Shown here piece by piece: positions 1 through 10,139 of a stretch of 64,000 nucleotides of DNA (position 1 is the stretch's first letter; every line of letters starts with the position of its first letter). The position numbers and the translations under genes are program-made. The DNA is taken from NCBI RefSeq assembly GCF_900116405.1, contig NZ_FPAQ01000006.1, positions 1 to 64,000 of the forward strand. Direction: 5' to 3'. Origin of the DNA: Halomonas saccharevitans (lineage in GTDB: Bacteria; Pseudomonadota; Gammaproteobacteria; Pseudomonadales; Halomonadaceae). A model generated the notes under the pieces. That model saw only the letters and a program-made list of their open reading frames with translations, was not told where the DNA came from and made no database searches.

Positions 1-57
1 CATGTCGACCGGCTCGCGGCACAGGTAGACCCTCAGTCCCGTGTCTGGCCGAATCAT
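1..57 (-). CDS. tnpB: IS66 accessory protein TnpB (IS66 Orf2), N-terminal fragment
   Basis: Only the first 19 codons are inside the window. They read MIRPDTGLRVYL followed by CREPVDM, which is the characteristic N-terminus of IS66 Orf2 (pattern VYL-x-REPVDM, normally followed by RKSI). The start codon overlaps the tnpA stop in ATGA, the usual translational coupling in this family. The gene is cut by the window edge, so it cannot be judged intact. TnpB is needed for IS66 transposition but its biochemical role is not established. Confidence 0.8.
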   Translation of the reverse strand, partial: MIRPDTGLRVYLCREPVDM

Positions 58-263
58 CGGGCCACCTCCACGGCGACGAAGCGCTGCGGGCGATGACGAG
101 GTGGTACTGGTACCTCCTGCACCACCAGGCGCTGCTCCCACGCCAGCAGTGACGCCAGCTCCAGTCCCTGCTCCGCTGCGTTCTCACTCAACGGCAATTG
201 CCGAGAGGAAGCATGGAACAGATGGCCCAGCCAGAAGGCCTGTGTCGGGGTCAGGTCGGTCAT
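54..263 (-). CDS. tnpA: IS66 accessory protein TnpA-like (IS66 Orf1)
   Basis: A 69-residue protein beginning MTDLTPTQAFWLGHL and ending RFVAVEVAR. The FWLGHL start, a central LAWEQRL and the closing FVAVEVAR fit the layout of small IS66 Orf1 proteins (FWxxHL, then LxxWKxRL, then FVxVxV). The start at 263 has a strong AAGGAGG Shine-Dalgarno sequence, while an upstream ATG at 305 does not. It is followed by tnpB in an ATGA overlap, which supports the assignment. The helix-turn-helix region is divergent, so the family call rests on the pattern and the neighbour. Confidence 0.7.
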   Translation of the reverse strand: MTDLTPTQAFWLGHLFHASSRQLPLSENAAEQGLELASLLAWEQRLVVQEVPVPPRHRPQRFVAVEVAR

Positions 264-400
264 GGTGTCCTCCTTGGGATCGGGTGACACCAGTCTGATG
301 GACACTATTCAGTTGCAGAAGATGGGGTTTGTGGAGCGCTTACGGCGATCAGCCTCTCATCGCTCGCGACATGAATCAGCGCCTCCTCTAAGCCAGAACT

Positions 401-438
401 AAAAGAACCGCCCCCGCAGCCAGGCTGCGGGGGCGGTT
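401..438 (-). terminator. Rho-independent terminator of pnp
   Basis: A 15-bp GC-rich stem (406-420 with 424-438) has a CAG loop and is followed on the minus strand by TTCTTTTAG. It lies about 40 bp after the pnp stop. Confidence 0.85.
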
Positions 439-478
439 TCGTTACCGCGTCGGCGATCGGCTCGCCGAGGGCGGTCGC

Positions 479-2614
479 TTACAGCTCGGGCTCGGCGGCC
501 GCTTCGGCCTCGAAGGCGGCCTTCTCTTCCGGGGTGATCTCCTTGATGGTGAGCTTCACCCGGTTGCGGTTGTCGATGTCGAGCACCTTGACGATGGGCT
601 CGTCGCCCTCGTTGAGGAAGTCGCGCACGTCGTTGACCCGCTCCGGCACGATCTGGGAGATGTGCACCAGCCCGTCGGTGCCCGGCATGATGTTGACGAA
701 GGCGCCGAAGTCGGCGATGCGCACCACCTTGCCGCGGTAGAGCTTGCCGATCTCGGGCTCGGCGGTGATCGCGAGCACCGTGTCGATGGCCGCCTTGGCC
801 GCCGTCTTGTCCTCGGCGTAGATGCGCACGGTGCCGTCGTCGTCCAGGTCGATGGAGGCGCCGGTATCCTCGCAGATCTTGCGGATGGTGGCGCCGCCCT
901 TGCCGATGACGTCGCGGATCTTCTCCGGGTCGATCTTGAGGGTCGCCATGGAGGGCGCGTTCTCGGAGACCTCGGTGCGGCTCTGGGCGATCACGGTGTT
1001 CATCTGCTCGAGGATCTGCTGGCGAGCCTCGTGGGCCTGCTGCAGCGCCTGCTCCATGATCTCTTCGTTGATGCCCTCGATCTTGATGTCCATCTGCAGG
1101 GCGGTGACGCCCTCGGAGGAACCGGCCACCTTGAAGTCCATGTCGCCCAGGTGATCCTCGTCGCCGAGGATGTCGGTGAGCACGGCGAAGCCGTCGTCAT
1201 CCTTGACCAGGCCCATGGCGATGCCGGCCACCGGCGCCTTCATCGGCACGCCGGCATCCATCAGCGCGAGCGACGAGCCGCACACGGAGGCCATGGAGCT
1301 CGAGCCGTTGGACTCGGTGATCTCGGAGACCACGCGGATGGTGTAGGGGAAGTCCGCCTCGTTGGGCAGCATGGCCTGGACGCCGCGGCGCGCCAGACGG
1401 CCGTGGCCGATCTCGCGACGCTTGGGCCCGCCCATGAAGCCCGCCTCACCCACGCTGTAGGGAGGGAAGTTGTAGTGCAGCAGGAAGCGGTCCTTGCGCT
1501 CGCCCTCCAGCGACTCGATCAGCTGGGAGTCGCGCAGGGTGCCCAGCGTCGCCACCACGATGGCCTGAGTCTCGCCGCGGGTGAAGATTGCCGAGCCGTG
1601 GGTCTTGGGCAGGCCACCGACCTCGATGGAGAGCGGACGCACGGTCTTGTGATCGCGGCCGTCGATGCGCGGCTCGCCCTTGACCACCCGCGAGCGCACC
1701 ACGCGCTTCTCGAGGCCGGCGAAGGCGCCCTTCACCTCGTCGGCGGCGAACTGGCCGTCTTCCTCACCGGCGAACTGCTCGACCGCCTGATCCTTGAGGG
1801 CGGACAGGGCGTCCTGGCGGGCCATCTTGTCGGTGACGCGGTAAGCCTCGCCGACCTTCGCCTCGAAGGCCTCGGCCATGGCGCCCTTGAGGGCAACGTT
1901 CTCGGCGGGGGCCTGCCACTCCCACTTCGCCTTGCCGGCCTCGGCGGTCAGCTCGTTGATGGCGGTGATCGCCACCTGCATCTCCTGGTGCGCATAGAGC
2001 ACCGCGCCCAGCATCTCGTCCTCGAGCAGCTCCTTGGCCTCGGACTCGACCATCAGCACCGCCTTCTCGGTACCGGCGACCACCATGTTGAGCTCGGAGT
2101 CGCCCAGCTCTTCCACGGTCGGGTTGAGGAAGTAGCCGTTGTCCTCGGTGAAGCCCACCCGCGCGGCGCCGATCGGGCCCTTGAAGGGCACGCCGGAGAT
2201 CGCCAGCGCCGCGGAGGTGCCGAGCATCGCCGCGATATCCGGATCGTGGTTGCGGTCGGTGGAGAGCACCGAGCAGACCACCTGCACCTCGTTCATGAAG
2301 CCCTTGGGGAAGAGCGGGCGGATCGGGCGGTCGATCAGCCGCGAGGTGAGGGTCTCCTTCTCGGTAGGACGCCCCTCGCGCTTGAAGAAGCCACCGGGAA
2401 TCTTGCCGACGGCGTAGGTCTTCTCCTGATAGTGGACGGAGAGCGGGAAGAAGGGCTGGGCCGGGTTGGCCTCCTTCTTGGCCACCACGGTGCACAGCAC
2501 CACAGTGTCGTCCATGGTGACCATCACGGCACCGGTGGCCTGGCGGGCGATGCGCCCGGTTTCCAGGGTGACGGTGCTGCGACCGTACTGAAATGTCTTC
2601 TTGACCGGATTCAC
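479..2614 (-). CDS. pnp: Polyribonucleotide nucleotidyltransferase (PNPase)
   Basis: PNPase degrades RNA 3' to 5' by phosphorolysis and is part of the degradosome. The protein has two RNase PH-like domains, then a KH domain (motif [11 protein letters not shown], about residues 555-615) and a C-terminal S1 domain (starting near [11 protein letters not shown]). I place the start at a GTG at 2614 (product [15 protein letters not shown]), preceded by GAAGGAAG. This gives 711 residues, the length of the E. coli enzyme; the upstream ATG at 2671 would add an unlikely 19 residues. It lies downstream of rpsO as in most gammaproteobacteria. A 382-bp gap separates the two genes, and in E. coli the pnp leader is the site of RNase III autoregulation. 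Confidence 0.98.
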   Translation of the reverse strand: MNPVKKTFQYGRSTVTLETGRIARQATGAVMVTMDDTVVLCTVVAKKEANPAQPFFPLSVHYQEKTYAVGKIPGGFFKREGRPTEKETLTSRLIDRPIRPLFPKGFMNEVQVVCSVLSTDRNHDPDIAAMLGTSAALAISGVPFKGPIGAARVGFTEDNGYFLNPTVEELGDSELNMVVAGTEKAVLMVESEAKELLEDEMLGAVLYAHQEMQVAITAINELTAEAGKAKWEWQAPAENVALKGAMAEAFEAKVGEAYRVTDKMARQDALSALKDQAVEQFAGEEDGQFAADEVKGAFAGLEKRVVRSRVVKGEPRIDGRDHKTVRPLSIEVGGLPKTHGSAIFTRGETQAIVVATLGTLRDSQLIESLEGERKDRFLLHYNFPPYSVGEAGFMGGPKRREIGHGRLARRGVQAMLPNEADFPYTIRVVSEITESNGSSSMASVCGSSLALMDAGVPMKAPVAGIAMGLVKDDDGFAVLTDILGDEDHLGDMDFKVAGSSEGVTALQMDIKIEGINEEIMEQALQQAHEARQQILEQMNTVIAQSRTEVSENAPSMATLKIDPEKIRDVIGKGGATIRKICEDTGASIDLDDDGTVRIYAEDKTAAKAAIDTVLAITAEPEIGKLYRGKVVRIADFGAFVNIMPGTDGLVHISQIVPERVNDVRDFLNEGDEPIVKVLDIDNRNRVKLTIKEITPEEKAAFEAEAAAEPEL

Positions 2615-2739
2615 GGCGACTTCCTTCAACGTTACTTTTCTGTGTTTGGGTCGTTTTGACTCGCCAACCATTTTAGGGCGTGACGCCCGCCGGGACCACC
2701 AGGCGGCGACATTTCCGCGCCCCCATTGGCGGGGCTGAC

Positions 2740-2930
2740 CCGGCGACAGGCCTCCGGGGAGGCGCTGTGAATACGTCCCTGTACGCTACCTCGGCCCTGC
2801 GGCGCTCTCGCGTCCCGCTCCGCTTGCAGGTCCGGTGCTGGCCATCCATGGACAGCCCGTTCGGAGCAGTGCTCCTCACCCCTGGTACTCGGACCTCCCC
2901 TGCGGCCCGTCCCCGGCGCCCGCCGATATC
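2740..2930 (+). repeat. Dispersed intergenic repeat, copy 1
   Basis: The core 2761-2792 (32 bp, begins GGCGCTGTGAATACGTCC) recurs exactly, inverted, at 22050-22081. Flanking similarity extends on both sides: a CCGGCG-CAG segment before the core, and a TCGGACC...CCCCGGCGCC segment after it (about 2888-2922). The middle of this copy is longer and contains the palindrome CCATCCATGG. It lies between two co-oriented genes. Confidence 0.75.
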
Positions 2931-2943
2931 GCCGCCGCCAACG

Positions 2944-2973
2944 CAAAACGGGCAGCCCGAAGGCTGCCCGTTT
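2944..2973 (-). terminator. Rho-independent terminator of rpsO
   Basis: The minus strand reads AAACGGGCAGCC, a TTCG loop, then GGCTGCCCGTTTTG. It lies 24 bp after the rpsO stop. Confidence 0.85.
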
Positions 2974-2996
2974 CGTTACCGCGTGGGGTGCGACGC

Positions 2997-3266
2997 TTAG
3001 CGACGCAGGCCCAGACGCTGGATCAGCGACTGATAGCGCTCGAAGTCCTTGCGCTTCAGGTAGTCCAGCAGCTTGCGGCGCTGGTTGACCATGCGGATCA
3101 GGCCACGACGAGAGTGGTGATCCTGCTTGTTGGTCTTGAAGTGATCCTGCAGGCCATCGATGTTGGCGCTCAGCAGGGCCACCTGAACTTCGGGGGAACC
3201 GGTGTCGTTGTCGCCACGACCGTACTCGCTGACGATTGTGGACTTCTGCTCGGCTGTCAGTGCCAT
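2997..3266 (-). CDS. rpsO: 30S ribosomal protein S15
   Basis: An 89-residue protein starting [16 protein letters not shown] and ending LIQRLGLRR, the exact size of S15. S15 binds 16S rRNA early in assembly of the 30S platform. The family signature [12 protein letters not shown] and the helical DHHSRRGL segment are present. The ATG at 3266 is preceded by GGAGAGACAG; the longer reading upstream is not conserved. It sits between truB and pnp in the classical order. A terminator follows directly, so pnp may depend on readthrough or on its own promoter. Confidence 0.99.
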   Translation of the reverse strand: MALTAEQKSTIVSEYGRGDNDTGSPEVQVALLSANIDGLQDHFKTNKQDHHSRRGLIRMVNQRRKLLDYLKRKDFERYQSLIQRLGLRR

Positions 3267-3344
3267 CTGTCTCTCCAGTAAGCAATATGCTTGGGGTTGA
3301 ATGTGTGAGACCACGCATATTTGCAGTCTCGGGCGTTTCTCCCT

Positions 3345-4262
3345 TCACTCGGCTGCGGTGCTCAGCAGCCGTTTCGGCGCCACCTCCTGTGGCCCCGTCA
3401 CCGTACCGAGGCCCAGGAAGGCCTCGCCACGATAGAGTCTTGCCGTCTCGCCCTCGGCGAGCCCGCGGGCCTCGACCCGGGCCGACTGGCCGTGGGTCAG
3501 GCGTCCCGCCGCCTCGCCGTCAACGTCGAGGCGCGGCAGATGATCGATCAGTGCGTCGACCGGCAGAAGCCCGGCCTCGCGCTCGGCCTGATCGGCCAGG
3601 GCCTCGAGCGCGGCAAAGTCCTGCATGCCGTCGCTCGTGAAGGGGCCGGTCGCCAGCCGCCGCAGCGCACTGATGTGGGCCCCGCATCCCAGGGCGCGGC
3701 CGATGTCCTCGGCCAGCGTGCGGACGTAGGTGCCCTTGCTGACGCGGACCTCCAGCTCGAAGGCCTCGGCCTCGCAGGCAAGAAGCCGGGCATCATACAC
3801 CGTCACACGGCGGGCTGCACGCTCGATCGACTTGCCCTCGCGGGCGAGTTCGTAGAGCTTGCGGCCCTGGTGTTTGAGGGCCGAATACATCGGCGGAATC
3901 TGATCGATCTCGCCGCGAAAGCGCGCCAGCACGCCCTCTATATCGGCCTCGGTGAGCCGCGGCACCGCGTGACGCTCGATCACCGCACCCTCGGCATCGC
4001 CGCTGTCGGTGACCACCCCGAGCTCCACCCGAGTACGGTAGACCTTATCGGCCTCCAGCAGATGCGCGGAGAACTTGGTCGCCTCGCCGAAGCAGACCGG
4101 CAGCAGGCCGGTGGCCATGGGATCGAGCGTTCCGGTGTGGCCGGCCTTCTGGGCCTGAAACAGGCGCCGCGCCCGCTGCAGGGCGTGATTGCTGGATGCC
4201 CCCGCGGGCTTGTCCAGCAGCAGCACGCCGTTCACCGGCAGTCCGCGACGTCGCCGTGCCAT
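3345..4262 (-). CDS. truB: tRNA pseudouridine(55) synthase TruB
   Basis: This enzyme makes the universal pseudouridine at position 55 in the T loop of tRNA. The 305-residue protein carries the TruB core, with the catalytic aspartate (about D47) in AGHTGTLDPMATG, the KVYRTRVELG strand and the SKGTYVRTLAEDIG motif near residue 180. The C-terminal region has a PUA-like fold. The ATG overlaps the rbfA stop by one base (TGATG), so the two are translationally coupled. The flanking rbfA and rpsO genes match the conserved order. Confidence 0.98.
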   Translation of the reverse strand: MARRRRGLPVNGVLLLDKPAGASSNHALQRARRLFQAQKAGHTGTLDPMATGLLPVCFGEATKFSAHLLEADKVYRTRVELGVVTDSGDAEGAVIERHAVPRLTEADIEGVLARFRGEIDQIPPMYSALKHQGRKLYELAREGKSIERAARRVTVYDARLLACEAEAFELEVRVSKGTYVRTLAEDIGRALGCGAHISALRRLATGPFTSDGMQDFAALEALADQAEREAGLLPVDALIDHLPRLDVDGEAAGRLTHGQSARVEARGLAEGETARLYRGEAFLGLGTVTGPQEVAPKRLLSTAAE

Positions 4263-4690
4263 CAGTGGCGCTCGTCGCTTTCTGTCGGCCCCTGACCCGA
4301 GGCACCATCCTCCGGTGCCTCGTCATGCTGATCGCGATCGCTGGCCACGGCCTCGTCGATCAGCGACGACAGCCGCTGACCGCGTACCACGCTCTCATCG
4401 TAGTGAAAGCGCAGCTCCGGCACGTGGCGCAACTTGATGCGTCGGGCGATCTGGCTGCGCAGGAAACCGGCGGCGCGCTTGAGCACCGCCAGGTTTTCCT
4501 TGATGCGCTCGGGCTCCTGCTCACCCAGCAGGGTCACGTGGACATCGGCATAGCCGAGGTCGCGACTGACCTCGACGCCGCTGACGGTGACCATGCCCAG
4601 GCGCGGGTCCTTGACCTCGCGCTGGATGAGCACCGCCAGCTCCTTCTGGAGCTGGTCGGCGACCCGGTCGGTACGCTTGAATTCCCGCAT
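4262..4690 (-). CDS. rbfA: Ribosome-binding factor A
   Basis: RbfA is a small KH-type factor that helps mature the 16S 5' end and the 30S subunit, and matters in cold adaptation. The 142-residue protein starts MREFKRTDRVADQLQKELA and has VKDPRLGMVTVSGVEVSRDL and LRHVPELRFHYDES, both diagnostic. The C-terminal tail (from about residue 115) is acidic, low-complexity and variable in the family. It is preceded by infB with an 18-bp gap and overlaps truB. Confidence 0.98.
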   Translation of the reverse strand: MREFKRTDRVADQLQKELAVLIQREVKDPRLGMVTVSGVEVSRDLGYADVHVTLLGEQEPERIKENLAVLKRAAGFLRSQIARRIKLRHVPELRFHYDESVVRGQRLSSLIDEAVASDRDQHDEAPEDGASGQGPTESDERH

Positions 4691-4708
4691 GGTCGCCTCC
4701 TGGGGCCC

Positions 4709-7240
4709 TTAGAGCGTCCGCTCGACCTTGACCTGATCGAAGACCTCGATCTTGTCGCCGACCTGGACGTCGTTGTAGTTCTTCACGCCGATGCCGCACT
4801 CCATGCCGTTGCGCACTTCCTGGACGTCGTCCTTGAAGCGGCGCAGCGACTCGAGCTCGCCCTCGTAGATCACCACGTTGTCGCGCAGCACGCGGATCTT
4901 CTTGTTGCGATGCACGCTGCCCTCGACGACCATGCAGCCGGCCACGGCGCCGATCTTCGGTGCGCGGAAGACGTCACGGACCTCGGCCACGCCGACGATC
5001 TCTTCCTTCCACTCCGGTGCCAGCATGCCGCTCATGGCCTGCTTGACCTCGTCGATCAGCTGGTAGATCACGCTGTAATAGCGCAGATCCAGGCCTTCAC
5101 GCTCGATGATCTCGCGGGCTGCAGCGTCGGCACGCACGTTGAAGCCGACCACGATGGCGTCACTGGCGAGCGCCAGGTTGGCGTCGGTGCCGGTGATGCC
5201 GCCCACGGCGGAGGAGACCACGGCCACCTCGACCTCGCCCGTGGAGAGCTCTTCCAGGGCGCCCTTGATCGCCTCCAGCGAGCCTTGCACGTCGGCCTTG
5301 AGCACGATGTTGAGCTTGGCGGCGACATCCTGGCCCATCTGGCTGAACATGTTCTCCAGCTTGGCCTTCTGCTGGCGAGCCAGACGCACCTCGCGGTACT
5401 TGCCCTGACGGAAGTTGGCGACCTCGCGGGCCTTCTTCTCGTCGGCCAGCACCATGAAGTCGTCACCGGCTTCGGGGGTGCCGCCCAGGCCCTGGATCTC
5501 CACCGGGGTGGAGGGACCAGCCTCGTCGACCTGCTTGCCAAGCTCGTTGGTCAGCGCACGCACGCGGCCGTAGTGCAGGCCGGCGAGCACGATGTCGCCC
5601 TTCTTCAGGGTGCCGTTCTGGACCAGCACGGTGGCTACCGGGCCACGTCCCTTGTCCAGGCGCGACTCGACCACCACGCCCTTGCCGGGCGCTTCGGGCA
5701 CGGCCTTGAGCTCGAGCACCTCGGAGACCAGCTGGATCGACTCCAGCAGCGTCTCGATGCCCTCCCCGGTGTGCGCGGAGACGTGCACGAACTGAGTGTC
5801 GCCGCCCCACGCCTCGGAGATGACGCCGTGCTGGGACAGCTCGTTCTTGACCCGGTCCGGATCGGCGCCCGCCTTGTCGATCTTGTTGACCGCGACCACC
5901 ATCGGAACCTCGGCGGCCTTCGAGTGCTCGATGGCCTCGATGGTCTGGGGCATGACGCCGTCATCGGCGGCCACCACCAGCACCACCACGTCGGTGGCCT
6001 TGGCACCGCGAGCACGCATGGCGGTGAACGCCGCGTGGCCCGGAGTATCCAGGAAGGTCACGCCGCCGTGATCGTCTTCCACATGGTAGGCGCCGATGTG
6101 CTGGGTGATGCCGCCAGCCTCACCGGTGGCCACCTTGGCCTTGCGGATGTAGTCGAGCAGCGAGGTCTTGCCGTGGTCGACGTGACCCATGACCGTGACC
6201 ACCGGCGAGCGGGTGATCTCCTCGCCCTCGTAGGAGATGCCCTCGAGGACCTCGGTCTCCAGCGCATCGTCCTTGACCAGCTTGGGCGTGTGCCCCATCT
6301 CCTCGACCACGATGGCCGCGGTGTCCTGATCGATGGTCTGGTTGATGGTCACCGCCGCACCCATGGTGAACATGGCCTTGATGACCTCGTTCGCCTTGAT
6401 CGACATCTTGTCGGCCAGGTCGGCGACGCTGATCGACTCGGGGATGGAGACCTCGCGGACGATCGGCTGAGTCGGCTTCTGGAAGCCGTGCTTGCCGCCG
6501 CTCTGGCCGGCGCCACCGCGGCGACCGCCGCGACGCTCGGCGCGCTTGGCCTTCTTGCCGCCCCGGCGACGCTCCTCGCGATCACCACGGTCGTCTTCAC
6601 GATCGTCACGGCCCTTCTTGCCAGCCTTGCCGCTGGCTTTCTTGACCGCGGCACGACGCGGCTCGGCACGCCCCTCCTTGGGGGGAGCGGGCGGCTCGTC
6701 GGAGGACGGCTGCGTTTCCAGCTCCGGCACCGGGATCGCCGGCTCGCTGGCAGCCTTCTCGGCCTTCTCGGCCTCGAGCTTGGCGGCGGCCTCGCGCGCA
6801 GACTCCTCGGCGGCACGCACCTTGGCTTCCTCGGCCTCGCGAGCATCCTTGGCGGCCTGGGCCTGCTGGGAATCGGCCATGTCGCCGACCAGCTGGCGCG
6901 GGCCGGCATCGACCTCGGGCTGGCTCTTGTCGGTCTCTTCCTCGGCGCGCTTGACGTAGGTGCGCTTCTTGCGAACCTGCACCTCGATGCTCTTGCCGCG
7001 CTCGCCGGTATTGATGCGGCTGCGCGTCTTGCGCGTCAGGGTGATGCGATTCTTCGCTGGCCCGGCGCCGCTGCCGCCGTGACTCTTGGTGAGATAGTCG
7101 AGCAGCTGACGCTTGTCCTCTTCGGACACGGCGTCACTCTCGGCCTTCTGGCCAAGCCCTGCTTCTTTCATCTGCTCCAGCAGGCGAGGCACGTCGCGCC
7201 CCACCTTCGCTGCAAAATCCTTAACGGTCATTTCTGACAT
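4709..7240 (-). CDS. infB: Translation initiation factor IF-2
   Basis: IF-2 is the GTPase that places fMet-tRNA on the 30S subunit and promotes subunit joining. The 843-residue protein has an N-terminal IF2N module ([11 protein letters not shown]), then a long charged Lys/Arg/Glu/Ala-rich linker (about 100-250). A second IF2N module follows near 260-310, and the G domain has G1 GHVDHGKT (352-359), DTPGHAAF and NKIDK. Domains II to IV run to the end ([11 protein letters not shown]). An internal start giving a shorter IF2 isoform is possible but not obvious. The start has GGAGGGTCGTA upstream. Confidence 0.99.
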   Translation of the reverse strand: MSEMTVKDFAAKVGRDVPRLLEQMKEAGLGQKAESDAVSEEDKRQLLDYLTKSHGGSGAGPAKNRITLTRKTRSRINTGERGKSIEVQVRKKRTYVKRAEEETDKSQPEVDAGPRQLVGDMADSQQAQAAKDAREAEEAKVRAAEESAREAAAKLEAEKAEKAASEPAIPVPELETQPSSDEPPAPPKEGRAEPRRAAVKKASGKAGKKGRDDREDDRGDREERRRGGKKAKRAERRGGRRGGAGQSGGKHGFQKPTQPIVREVSIPESISVADLADKMSIKANEVIKAMFTMGAAVTINQTIDQDTAAIVVEEMGHTPKLVKDDALETEVLEGISYEGEEITRSPVVTVMGHVDHGKTSLLDYIRKAKVATGEAGGITQHIGAYHVEDDHGGVTFLDTPGHAAFTAMRARGAKATDVVVLVVAADDGVMPQTIEAIEHSKAAEVPMVVAVNKIDKAGADPDRVKNELSQHGVISEAWGGDTQFVHVSAHTGEGIETLLESIQLVSEVLELKAVPEAPGKGVVVESRLDKGRGPVATVLVQNGTLKKGDIVLAGLHYGRVRALTNELGKQVDEAGPSTPVEIQGLGGTPEAGDDFMVLADEKKAREVANFRQGKYREVRLARQQKAKLENMFSQMGQDVAAKLNIVLKADVQGSLEAIKGALEELSTGEVEVAVVSSAVGGITGTDANLALASDAIVVGFNVRADAAAREIIEREGLDLRYYSVIYQLIDEVKQAMSGMLAPEWKEEIVGVAEVRDVFRAPKIGAVAGCMVVEGSVHRNKKIRVLRDNVVIYEGELESLRRFKDDVQEVRNGMECGIGVKNYNDVQVGDKIEVFDQVKVERTL

Positions 7241-7267
7241 TACGACCCTCCTCAGCCCGTGACCCGT

Positions 7268-8761
7268 TTACTGTTCGTTCTCGAACCATGGCGCACGGGC
7301 AGTCATGATCAGTGCCGCGGCGCGCTCCTCGTCGATACCCTCGATGTCGGTCAGATCATCGACGGACTGCTCGGCCAGGTCCTCCATGGTGACAATGCCC
7401 CGACTGGCCAGAATGAAGGCCAGATGACGCTCCATGCCGTCCATCTCCAGCAGGTCGTCGGCCGGCTGGGCGCCGTCGAGTTCCTCCTCGGAGGCGATGG
7501 CGAGGTTCAGCAGTTCATCCTTGGCGCGAGCGCGCAGCTCTTCGATGAGATCCTCGTCGAACTCCTCGATCTCCAGCATCTCCTCGACCGGCACGTAGGC
7601 GACCTCCTCCAGGGAGGTGAAACCTTCGTCCACCAGCAGGCGCGCCACGTCCTCGTCGATGCTCAGATGCTGAATGAAATGCTCGACGAGGCTATCCACT
7701 TCCTGGTCGCGCTTGGCCTCGGCCTCTTCCTCGGTCATGACGTTGAGACGCCAGCCGGTGAGTTCGGAGGCCAGGCGCACGTTCTGGCCACTGCGGCCGA
7801 TGGCCTGGGCCAGGTTGTCCTCGGCGACGGCGACGTCCATGGCGTGGGACTCCTCGTCGACGAGGATCGAGGCGACATCGGCCGGCGCCATGGCGTTGAT
7901 CACCAGCTGGGCGGGATTGTCGTCCCACAGCACGATGTCCACGCGTTCGTTCTGCAGCTCCGAGGAGACGGCCTGCACGCGCGAACCGCGCATGCCGACA
8001 CAGGCGCCGACCGGATCGATGCGACGATCGTTGGTCTTGACCGCGATCTTGGCCCGGGAGCCCGGGTCGCGTGCCGCGCCCTTGATCTCGATGAGCTGCT
8101 CGGCGATCTCCGGCACCTCGATGCTGAACAGCTCGATGATCAGCTCCGGGCAGGTGCGCGAGAGAATCAGCTGGGCGCCGCGGGCCTCGGCATCGACCTT
8201 GACCAGCAGCGCGCGGACCCGCTCATTCATGCGGTAGCGCTCGCCCGGAATCATCTCGCTGCGCGGCAGGAACGCCTCGGCGTTCTCGCCCAGATCGATG
8301 ATCAGGCCATCGCGGGTGGTCTTCTTGACGATGCCGGCGACCAGCTCGCCCTCACGCTCGGCATACTGGCGCACCACTTCGGCGCGCTCAGCCTCGCGGA
8401 CCTTCTGCACGATGACCTGCTTGGCGGTCTGCGCGGCGATACGGCCGAAGGCGGCGTTCTCGATGCGCTCCTCAACCACGTCACCCAGCCCCAGGGGCGG
8501 GTCGCGACGCTCGGCGAAGGTGAGTTTGATCTGGGCATCGGGCCCGTCGAAGTCATCGTCCTCGACCACCTCCCAGCGGCGGAAGGTCTCGTAATCGCCC
8601 GTGTAGCGATCGATGTGCACGCGCACGCTGGCTTCCTCGTCTTCGAAGCGCTTGCGCGATGCACTGGCCAGGGCCGCCTCGACGGCCTCGAAGATCACCT
8701 CGCGGGAGACCCCCTTCTCGTTGGAGATCGTGTCGACGACCGCCAGAATTTCTTTACTCAT
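7268..8761 (-). CDS. nusA: Transcription termination/antitermination protein NusA
   Basis: NusA binds RNA polymerase and modulates pausing, termination and antitermination. The 497-residue protein has the N-terminal polymerase-binding domain ([18 protein letters not shown]), an S1 domain (about 135-200), KH domains with [17 protein letters not shown] and [17 protein letters not shown], and two acidic C-terminal repeats (from about 350 to the end). These duplicated acidic repeats are typical of gammaproteobacterial NusA. It lies in the rimP-nusA-infB operon, 43 bp after rimP and 27 bp before infB. Confidence 0.99.
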   Translation of the reverse strand: MSKEILAVVDTISNEKGVSREVIFEAVEAALASASRKRFEDEEASVRVHIDRYTGDYETFRRWEVVEDDDFDGPDAQIKLTFAERRDPPLGLGDVVEERIENAAFGRIAAQTAKQVIVQKVREAERAEVVRQYAEREGELVAGIVKKTTRDGLIIDLGENAEAFLPRSEMIPGERYRMNERVRALLVKVDAEARGAQLILSRTCPELIIELFSIEVPEIAEQLIEIKGAARDPGSRAKIAVKTNDRRIDPVGACVGMRGSRVQAVSSELQNERVDIVLWDDNPAQLVINAMAPADVASILVDEESHAMDVAVAEDNLAQAIGRSGQNVRLASELTGWRLNVMTEEEAEAKRDQEVDSLVEHFIQHLSIDEDVARLLVDEGFTSLEEVAYVPVEEMLEIEEFDEDLIEELRARAKDELLNLAIASEEELDGAQPADDLLEMDGMERHLAFILASRGIVTMEDLAEQSVDDLTDIEGIDEERAAALIMTARAPWFENEQ

Positions 8762-8804
8762 GCCTTAGCCTCGCCAGTGAACCTGTCCTTATACACCGAG
8801 CTCA

Positions 8805-9263
8805 TCACGTGAACTGCGGGACGACCCGCGCCTGATCGATGCCCTCGATGGGAAAGCAATACTCCTCGCCGTCGACCTGCAGCAGCACCTCGTCGTTCTC
8901 GACCCCGGCCAGCAGCCCCTTGAACTTGCGCCGGCCGTCGAAGGGCGCGCGCAGCTTCACGGTGACCACATGGCCCGCGTACTGGGCGAACTGCTCGAGG
9001 GTGAAGAGCGGCCGATCCATGCCCGGCGAGGAGACTTCCAGTCGATACTCGCCCGGCACCGGGTCCTCGACATCGAACACCGCGCTGACCTGGCGACTGA
9101 CGTCGGCGCAGTCGTCCACGCTTATCCCGTTCTCATGGTCGATGTAGATCACCAGGCGGGAATGTTTGCCCTGAGACAGATGATCGATGCCCCAGAGTTC
9201 GAACCCCATGGCCGAGACCACCGGTTCGATCAGCGCATGCAGCGCAGCGTCCTTGATTGCCAC
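8805..9263 (-). CDS. rimP: Ribosome maturation factor RimP
   Basis: RimP assists assembly of the 30S subunit. The 152-residue protein begins [21 protein letters not shown] and contains [22 protein letters not shown] and [14 protein letters not shown], both family hallmarks. The start is a GTG at 9263 with AGGAG about 11 bases upstream. It is the first protein gene after the initiator tRNA gene, matching the metY-rimP-nusA-infB arrangement of enteric bacteria. Confidence 0.97.
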   Translation of the reverse strand: MAIKDAALHALIEPVVSAMGFELWGIDHLSQGKHSRLVIYIDHENGISVDDCADVSRQVSAVFDVEDPVPGEYRLEVSSPGMDRPLFTLEQFAQYAGHVVTVKLRAPFDGRRKFKGLLAGVENDEVLLQVDGEEYCFPIEGIDQARVVPQFT

Positions 9264-9384
9264 GGAAGAAAGCTCCTACAGCCGTTGCATCAGGCACCTG
9301 GCCGGGAGTTGAGAGAAGAGTCAGGTGGCTGATTGGCGTTGCCCGAGCAGCGCCGCCGGCGTTTCCGGCTGACATGCTGCTAAC

Positions 9385-9413
9385 AAAAAGCCCCTTCACA
9401 GGAAGGGGCTTTT
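9385..9413 (-). terminator. Intrinsic terminator between tRNA-fMet and rimP
   Basis: Perfect 11-bp stem (9386-9396 with 9403-9413), six-base loop, followed on the minus strand by TTTTTG. It would terminate or attenuate readthrough from the tRNA genes into rimP. The stem is symmetric enough to look bidirectional. Confidence 0.75.
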
Positions 9414-9481
9414 ACAAGAAACCTGTATACCACTTCGGCACTCTGGCACGCTCCTGCTACTGCGCATGCCTGCCAAGAAGA

Positions 9482-9558
<77 letters not shown>

Positions 9559-9665
9559 TCAATCTAGGTCGGTGATTGTAAGCCCACATGACTCGATGGT
9601 CAAGTGGCAACACCGCTTTCTGCCAATCCTGCTTCGAAGGTGCGAACTGCTCGCTTGCTTCGATT

Positions 9666-9752
9666 TGGTGCCGAAGGCGGGACTTGAACCCGCACGACCG
9701 TAAGGTCACTACCCCCTCAAGATAGCGTGTCTACCAATTCCACCACTTCGGC
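9666..9752 (-). tRNA. tRNA-Leu (GAG)
   Basis: An 87-nt class II tRNA with encoded CCA. The D arm GGTGGAATTGGTAGACACGC is typical of leucine tRNAs, the anticodon loop holds GAG, and there is a long variable arm (GTGACCTTACGGTCGT). It follows secG and precedes tRNA-fMet in the same orientation, as in related gammaproteobacteria. Confidence 0.95.
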
Positions 9753-9775
9753 ATCGGGGGAGGCTGGATGACGAC

Positions 9776-10135
9776 TCAGTCGCCGCTTTCCTCCAGCACT
9801 GGCGCAGTATTATCCACATCACTGCTGCCGCCGTCAAGGGTCGGCACGGCATTCTGTTGCTCGATCAGCTCGGCATCGGGAATGCCAGCCTCGGGCGCAT
9901 CGCCGGCCTGAGAGGCGAAGTACGCCAGGGTCAGCGAGGTGGCGAAGAAGGCCGCGGCCAGCAGGCCGGTGAACTTCGCCAGGAAGTTACCGCTGCCCCG
10001 CGAGCCGAACACGGTCTGGGAGGCACCGCCACCGAAGGCGGCACCGGCTTCGGCGCCCTTGCCCTGCTGCAGCAGGATCAGGACGACCAGGGCGATGGCG
10101 ATCGCCACGTGGGTCATGAGAATGGCAACTTGCAT
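9776..10135 (-). CDS. secG: Preprotein translocase subunit SecG
   Basis: SecG is the small, non-essential inner-membrane partner of SecYE that eases SecA cycling. The 119-residue protein has two membrane segments (about residues 3-22 and 54-74), separated by the glycine-rich GGGASQTVFGSRGSGNFL loop that identifies SecG. The C-terminal 45 residues are acidic and low-complexity. It begins 4 bp after tpiA and leads into the tRNA-Leu and tRNA-fMet genes. Confidence 0.97.
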   Translation of the reverse strand: MQVAILMTHVAIAIALVVLILLQQGKGAEAGAAFGGGASQTVFGSRGSGNFLAKFTGLLAAAFFATSLTLAYFASQAGDAPEAGIPDAELIEQQNAVPTLDGGSSDVDNTAPVLEESGD

Positions 10136-10139
10136 GGAT

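Larger units (their letters stand above)
1..343 (-). mobile_element. IS66-family insertion sequence, end of element (partial)
   Basis: The two minus-strand genes in this stretch look like the first two genes of an IS66-family element (tnpA then tnpB). The stretch before tnpA ends, on the minus strand, with GTAAGCGCTCC, whose outer base is position 343. IS66 elements are known to have terminal inverted repeats beginning GTAA and to make 8-bp target duplications, so 343 is the likely outer edge and 344-351 would be the duplicated target. The remainder of the element, including the tnpC transposase, lies outside the window. The insertion sits about 60 bp beyond the pnp terminator. The boundary is inferred from one end only. 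Confidence 0.7.
2615..2996. other. rpsO-pnp intergenic region with pnp leader and a dispersed repeat
   Basis: This 382-bp stretch contains the pnp leader, a GC-rich dispersed repeat (core 2761-2792) and the rpsO terminator at its right end. A short ORF here on the minus strand is a reading of the repeat and is not supported as a gene. Confidence 0.7.

Noticed and set aside
2673-2879. A small minus-strand ORF between rpsO and pnp
   Set aside because: It translates the dispersed repeat (the same [14 protein letters not shown] reading appears at the second copy), so it reflects the repeat and not a gene.
4196-7237. A 1013-codon plus-strand open frame opposite infB
   Set aside because: Translation is histidine-, leucine- and aspartate-rich without any domain, and infB on the other strand is certain. 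Long antisense frames are expected at this GC content.
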